Position numbers and translations under genes: made by a program. Positions 7,277-10,689 of a stretch of DNA of 10,689 bases are shown here, one piece after another. The notes beneath the pieces are model-generated. The model had not been told where the DNA came from. It was given only the letters and a program-made list of their open reading frames with translations, and did not search any database. Numbering within the stretch: the first letter of the stretch is position 1; each line of letters opens with the position of its first letter. This DNA is from Limisphaerales bacterium (lineage in GTDB: Bacteria; Verrucomicrobiota; Verrucomicrobiia; Limisphaerales; PALSA-1396). The stretch spans positions 1 through 10,689 of the forward strand of contig PLJQ01000333.1 in assembly GCA_003140275.1 (NCBI GenBank). The letters are read 5' to 3'.

Positions 7277-8530
7277 TCAAGTCATGAGTGCCAGCCAGCC
7301 AAGCAATCCGCCAAGCGCGGCCAGTGTGACCGGAATTCCCAGGCGGGCGAAGTCGCGAAAGGAAATGTTCACACCCAGTTCACGCGCTTGTTGCACTACG
7401 ATGATGTTTGATACGCTTCCAAGAATGATGAGACTGCCGCCAAAGCTGTTGGCGAGTGCCAGCACATAGGCTGTTTGGGGGTGACTCACATTAACCACCT
7501 TCACCAGTAACAATACCGCAGCGGCGTTGTTAATGAGATTGGAAAGCACCGCAGTTACCATCACGAGAAAGGAAGGTGACTGGAGATTCACGCCGGCGTT
7601 CGCGAGCCATTGTATTGCCTGGTCTCCAAAACCGGCGGCTTGGAATACTCCGGTCACAACAAAAAGCCCCATAAACAAGACCAGAATCGGCCAGTCCACC
7701 AGTGCCAGCAAATCATCGGTTCGAAATTTCCGGCTTGCCAGATGAATTCCGGCAGCGGTCAAGGCAACGATTTCCTTGGGCACCGAAGAGAAAAAGAACG
7801 CAATGACCACTCCAAAGACAACCAAACCTTTGATCGTGTGCGGGCGGTTGAATGGATGGGGAGATGGTTCCGCGACGGCGGGCATCGACCCGGTGAAGGC
7901 GAGATCGTGGCGGGACATGGTCCAGATGAGCGCGTAAGCGCAGCCAAGAGCAAAGAGGACTGGCGCCAGGCACCACAGCATGTAACGCCCGAACTCCAGC
8001 CCGGCAACCTGGGCGATCATCATATCTTGTGGATTCCCAACGAGTGTGGCCGCCGCGCCGATATTGCTGGCAATTGCCAGAGCGATGAGGAATGGGACGG
8101 GGTTAAGTTGCCGGCGGAGCAAAGCTGTGGCGACAACCGGCGCGAACACGTAACAGACAATGTCGTGGTTCAGAAACGCCGACAGACCCGCTGTCACCAG
8201 CATAAGGGTCAGCAGAAACCGCGCGGGGTTTTCGAGCCGGGCCGAAATGTCGCCAGCGACCTTGTCGAAAAAACCAGAGAGGCGCAATTGGGCCGACAGG
8301 ACAAAAAAGCCGAACAACAATAGGATGGTCGGCCAGTTGATGAAACCAGCCGTGGTTGTAGTCGGGAGGCCAGAGCAGATTGTGATTGCGATCGCGCCCA
8401 GTAACGCGATGCCGGTACGGTTCAGTTTCAATCCCGGCACATGACCCAACGCGATACCGAGATAAGTGAGCGCGAAAACCACCAAAACTGCTGGTTTCGC
8501 AGTAAGAGTGTTGACGATGGGGACGCTCAT
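7277..8530 (-). CDS. ArsB/NhaD/SLC13-superfamily anion permease (YbiR-like)
   Basis: This is a polytopic inner-membrane transporter of the ion-transporter superfamily that includes ArsB arsenite pumps, NhaD antiporters and CitM/DASS carriers. The 417 residues form about 10-12 hydrophobic helices in two similar halves. Diagnostic blocks are SAFLNHDIV (117-125), SNIGAAATLVGNPQDMMI (155-172) in the first half, and SNLINNAAAV (330-339) with GGSLIILGSVSNIIV (364-378) in the second. These are the re-entrant-loop signatures expected around the substrate site. The asparagine-rich loop 'GNPQ' resembles E. coli YbiR and other uncharacterised members. No arsenic genes (arsR, arsC, arsA) are nearby, so arsenite is not supported. 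The gene starts 18 nt after the PPK2 stop, which suggests co-transcription. There is no evident Shine-Dalgarno sequence. Superfamily certain, substrate unknown. Confidence 0.9.
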   Translation of the reverse strand: MSVPIVNTLTAKPAVLVVFALTYLGIALGHVPGLKLNRTGIALLGAIAITICSGLPTTTTAGFINWPTILLLFGFFVLSAQLRLSGFFDKVAGDISARLENPARFLLTLMLVTAGLSAFLNHDIVCYVFAPVVATALLRRQLNPVPFLIALAIASNIGAAATLVGNPQDMMIAQVAGLEFGRYMLWCLAPVLFALGCAYALIWTMSRHDLAFTGSMPAVAEPSPHPFNRPHTIKGLVVFGVVIAFFFSSVPKEIVALTAAGIHLASRKFRTDDLLALVDWPILVLFMGLFVVTGVFQAAGFGDQAIQWLANAGVNLQSPSFLVMVTAVLSNLINNAAAVLLLVKVVNVSHPQTAYVLALANSFGGSLIILGSVSNIIVVQQARELGVNISFRDFARLGIPVTLAALGGLLGWLALMT

Positions 8531-8548
8531 GCCGAGGCTTTGACAGGG

Positions 8549-9418
8549 TCATTTTTCCAGCGATTTGCGGATGGATTGCAATTCGCTTTGGTGGCCCTTG
8601 TCCGGTTTTGGGTAGCTCATCTTTAATTCGCCCAGAGTGTCGAGGACTATCTGTGAAATAATCAGCCGCGCGTTCTCTTTGTCGTCGGCAGGAACGATGT
8701 GCCACGGGGCGATTTTGGTGCTCGTTGCTGTCAAACAGGATTCGTATGCGCACTGATATTCTTTCCAACGCGCGCGTTCCTCGAGGTCAGGCCGGCTGAG
8801 TTTCCAGTTTTTGTCCGGGTCGTCGATCCGCGCGAGGAAACGCTGACTTTGTTCCTCCTTGGACAAATGGAGAAAGAATTTCACAGTCCGTGTGCCATTG
8901 CGGCGGAGGTGCTTTTCCAAGTCGAGGATTGAGCGATAACGATGTTGCCAGATGTTCGTGTCTTCAAGGTCTTCGGTTGGCAAACCCTGACTGCGCAGGA
9001 TTTCGGGATGCACCCGCACGATCAAAACCTCCTCATAATAAGAGCGATTGAAGATACCGATGTGGCCGCGTTCCGGCAAACAACAAGTCGTGCGCCAGAG
9101 AAAGTCATGCTCCAATTCCTGCGCGCTCGGATGTTTGAAGCTGAAAACCTGGCAGCCCTGCGGGTTCACGCCGGACATGACATGCTTGATCGCACCATCT
9201 TTGCCAGCCGCGTCCAGCGCCTGAAAAATCAGCAACAACGAGAAACGATGGTGCGCGTAAAGCAGACTTTGCAGCGCGCTCAACGTTTTGCGATGCTCGA
9301 CGAGGATGCTTTCGTAATGCTTCTTCGACTTGTACAACGGCTTCACGCGGGTCGGCCATTCCTTGAGTCGCACTTTGTCGCCTTCCCGCACGCGGAATTT
9401 CTTGATTTCGATTTTCAT
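8549..9418 (-). CDS. ppk2: PPK2-family polyphosphate kinase (class III-like polyphosphate:nucleotide phosphotransferase)
   Basis: This cytoplasmic enzyme uses inorganic polyphosphate to phosphorylate nucleotides; class III members act on AMP and ADP. Starting at 9418 (MKIEIKKFRVREGDKVRLKE) gives 289 aa. The frame stays open to an ATG at 9472, but those 18 extra residues do not look like the family. Walker A is at about 68-77 (ALDAAGKDGA), followed by IKHVMSGVNPQGC. Walker B is at about 120-129 (IGIFNRSYYE), continuing EVLIVRVHPE. The lid module is SQRFLARIDDPDKNWKLS (191-208), with arginine and lysine for phosphate chain contact. The C-terminus has APWHIVPADDKENARLII, typical of PPK2. All expected catalytic pieces are present. 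It is the upstream member of a two-gene unit with the anion permease. Confidence in the family is high; nucleotide preference (AMP, ADP or GDP) is inferred from similarity to class III. Confidence 0.95.
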   Translation of the reverse strand: MKIEIKKFRVREGDKVRLKEWPTRVKPLYKSKKHYESILVEHRKTLSALQSLLYAHHRFSLLLIFQALDAAGKDGAIKHVMSGVNPQGCQVFSFKHPSAQELEHDFLWRTTCCLPERGHIGIFNRSYYEEVLIVRVHPEILRSQGLPTEDLEDTNIWQHRYRSILDLEKHLRRNGTRTVKFFLHLSKEEQSQRFLARIDDPDKNWKLSRPDLEERARWKEYQCAYESCLTATSTKIAPWHIVPADDKENARLIISQIVLDTLGELKMSYPKPDKGHQSELQSIRKSLEK

Positions 9419-9571
9419 GTTGTTTCTCAAAGGCTCGCGCGGCCCAAAACCGTTCCGCCCGGTTCGCTCCATATCCCGTCACGTCTCCAGCGCCATCCCA
9501 AGCGCATTAATTCCGACTGGCGCGGAACCTATCACTCACAGCCCCAGTCATGGCTGTCGCCGGCCCACGAC

Positions 9572-10261
9572 TCAGCGCAGCATTTTCACTTTCAAATTAC
9601 GGAACTCAATGCGGTAGCCTTCCCCTTCCAAGCCGAGATAACCCTTCTCCCGGCCACAATCCTCAAACTGACAGGTGACCGCGCCGTTGACCCAGAGCGT
9701 CAAAACCTTGCCCTGCGCCGTCACCTCCAGCGTGTTCCATTCGCCAGCGGGTTTCACCCGCATGTCCGTCACCTGCTTGCTCAAATTGAACGATTTCTTT
9801 TGGCCCGCCGTTCCCAACGTCTGGCCAAACAGGTAGCCGTCTTTGGCGTCCCCGAATTGAGCCTGATGCCAGATCGCGCCGTCCTTGGAATTACGGACGT
9901 AGGCGCCGCTGTTGTAACCCTGTTTGCCCTCGATCTTGGTGTAGCTAAACTCGATGTGAAAAATGGCGTCGCCGATTTCCTGGTCGAACAGCAGCATATC
10001 ATGCCCGCCGTCCCCGTCGCAGATCAGAAGCTTCTTCTCGACATGCCACTGTTCCCGACCCAGTTGGCCGGTGGGCGGCACGGGCACGCGATAGCAGCCT
10101 TTGAGGTCTGTCGGCGGAAGAATGTCCACCCAACCTTGCGGATCGCGTTGCAGCGCGCTCCTGGTTTCCGCCCCTCGGACCTGGAGGGCGCAAAGCAAGC
10201 TTGCAGTCATGACCAGGAGAGCAGCCACTACCTGGAGGGGATTGCGCAATTTGTTGAGCAT
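9572..10261 (-). CDS. Secreted DUF1080 (3-keto-disaccharide hydrolase-like, LamG fold) protein
   Basis: This is an exported protein with a single DUF1080 domain, a concanavalin/LamG-like jelly roll abundant in Verrucomicrobiota and Planctomycetota. Some DUF1080 proteins have been shown or proposed to act on 3-keto-glycosides. I choose the ATG at 10261 because it opens a Sec signal peptide (MLNKLRNPLQ, then a hydrophobic VVAALLVMTASLLCAL, cut likely after VRGA at residue 31). The frame extends to 10372, but those residues lack a signal sequence. The mature domain of about 200 aa shows GWVDILPPTDLKGCYRVP, then GDAIFHIEFSYTKIEGKQGY, NSGAYVRNSKDGAIWHQAQF, EWNTLEVTAQGKVLTLWVNG and finally GYLGLEGEGYRIEFRNLKVK, the strong C-terminal DUF1080 signature. 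At 229 aa it is a normal stand-alone length. It is separated by 117 nt from the IS630 transposase. Its substrate is unknown. Confidence 0.9.
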   Translation of the reverse strand: MLNKLRNPLQVVAALLVMTASLLCALQVRGAETRSALQRDPQGWVDILPPTDLKGCYRVPVPPTGQLGREQWHVEKKLLICDGDGGHDMLLFDQEIGDAIFHIEFSYTKIEGKQGYNSGAYVRNSKDGAIWHQAQFGDAKDGYLFGQTLGTAGQKKSFNLSKQVTDMRVKPAGEWNTLEVTAQGKVLTLWVNGAVTCQFEDCGREKGYLGLEGEGYRIEFRNLKVKMLR

Positions 10262-10378
10262 GGCTGAACCTAAGAAAACGACTCCCGAAACGCAAGCCAT
10301 CAGCGTGATCCGAAGCGCAGCCCAAACCTCCCAAGGAGAATTGTGGTTTCCTGCGAACGGAGCCGGTTTCACGACGTT

Positions 10379-10689
10379 TTAATCCCGGTTCAAGGTGAGA
10401 CTAACTATCCAGGGCCAAGCGCAGATGCTCCGCCGGCGATCTCGATCCGAAGCCAGCCGTGGCACGCCCGTTTCCAAGGTTCGCACCACCCCGGCCATGT
10501 CTGAAAACACCCGGTTCGGAAATTCCTTCTCGCGAATCTCATCCCACAAATGTTCCTGCGGATTGAGTTCTGGCGAATAGCCCGGCAAGCGGTGCAGGCG
10601 GATGTTCTCCGGCACCACCAGCGCCTTGGCGACATGCGAACTGGCGCCGTCCACGACCATGACGATGAAGTCTTCAGGGTGGGCGGCAC
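10379..10689 (-). CDS. IS630-family transposase, C-terminal part (runs off right edge)
   Basis: This is the catalytic C-terminal portion of a DDE transposase of the IS630/Tc1 group, which inserts at TA dinucleotides. The visible 103 codons begin in frame with AAHPEDFIVMVVDGASSH, where the D of VVDG is the second catalytic aspartate. About 31 residues later comes LPGYSPELNPQEHLWDEI, with the third acidic residue E in NPQE, the hallmark of the family. The end RSICAWPWIVSLTLNRD has normal length and is not broken. The first catalytic aspartate and the helix-turn-helix N-terminus are outside the window. The stop at 10379 should lie close to one end of the insertion sequence, so the 10262-10378 spacer probably contains its terminal inverted repeat, but I cannot identify it without the other end. 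No frameshift is seen, so the copy may be intact. Confidence 0.9.
   Translation of the reverse strand, partial: AAHPEDFIVMVVDGASSHVAKALVVPENIRLHRLPGYSPELNPQEHLWDEIREKEFPNRVFSDMAGVVRTLETGVPRLASDRDRRRSICAWPWIVSLTLNRD

Noticed and set aside
7610..8323. 237-codon plus-strand ORF opposite the anion permease
   Set aside because: Charged, motif-free antisense translation; the minus-strand permease explains the region.
9419..9472. Upstream ATG at 9472 for ppk2
   Set aside because: The added 18 residues (MERTGRNGFGPREPLRNN) are unlike PPK2 N-termini; MKIEIKKFRV at 9418 fits better.
9538..9557. Stem-loop ACAGCC/GGCTGT between the DUF1080 and ppk2 genes as a terminator
   Set aside because: Only a 6-bp stem with an 8-nt loop and no T-tract on either strand; expected by chance.
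8942..10267. 441-codon plus-strand ORF spanning the ppk2 and DUF1080 genes
   Set aside because: It lies antisense to two well-supported genes and across the spacer between them, with no recognisable domain.
10262..10372. N-terminal extension of the DUF1080 ORF to an ATG at 10372
   Set aside because: The start at 10261 gives a proper signal peptide; the extension would bury it behind 37 residues.

Overview
The window looks like a chromosomal segment of a free-living Gram-negative bacterium with an outer membrane. It carries a complete inner-membrane, periplasmic and outer-membrane efflux set and a secreted DUF1080 protein. DUF1080 proteins are abundant in Verrucomicrobiota, Planctomycetota and Acidobacteriota. 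Together with moderately high GC and mostly weak Shine-Dalgarno signals, this makes a verrucomicrobial (Pedosphaera/Limisphaerales-like) source my best guess. That is an inference; no phylogenetic marker gene is present.

All convincing genes are on the minus strand. From left to right: (1) 1-514 is the decayed N-terminal half of an IS5-type transposase, running off the left edge, with two visible frameshifts. (2) 644-6559 is a compact three-gene RND efflux operon, read right to left as inner-membrane permease (1059 aa), periplasmic adaptor (417 aa) and outer-membrane lipoprotein channel (494 aa). There is a 5-nt gap at the first junction and an 8-nt overlap at the second. (3) 6560-7276 is a low-coding stretch. 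It holds a short ORF of 65-81 codons that may be the truncated start of a nuclease-like protein, a REP-like 'PSPFGRG' motif, and presumably the promoter of the efflux operon. (4) 7277-9418 is a two-gene unit: a class III-like PPK2 polyphosphate kinase followed 18 nt later by an ArsB/NhaD/SLC13-type anion permease. (5) 9572-10261 encodes a secreted DUF1080 (LamG-like) protein. (6) 10379-10689 is the C-terminal part of an IS630-family transposase, running off the right edge.

The efflux genes form one self-sufficient tripartite pump, but no regulator is encoded beside them, so the substrate cannot be guessed from context. The permease keeps the paired aspartates of the RND proton relay but lacks the partner lysine. 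The PPK2/permease pair is the most suggestive functional link: polyphosphate-driven nucleotide phosphorylation next to anion transport. Insertion-sequence remnants flank both ends, so this is a rearranged neighbourhood. I see no convincing new multi-gene system. The items most worth checking are the PPK2-permease pairing, the lysine-less RND permease, the (CG)9 run inside the adaptor gene, and the truncated nuclease-like ORF. There are no tRNA, rRNA, CRISPR or riboswitch signals that I can support.
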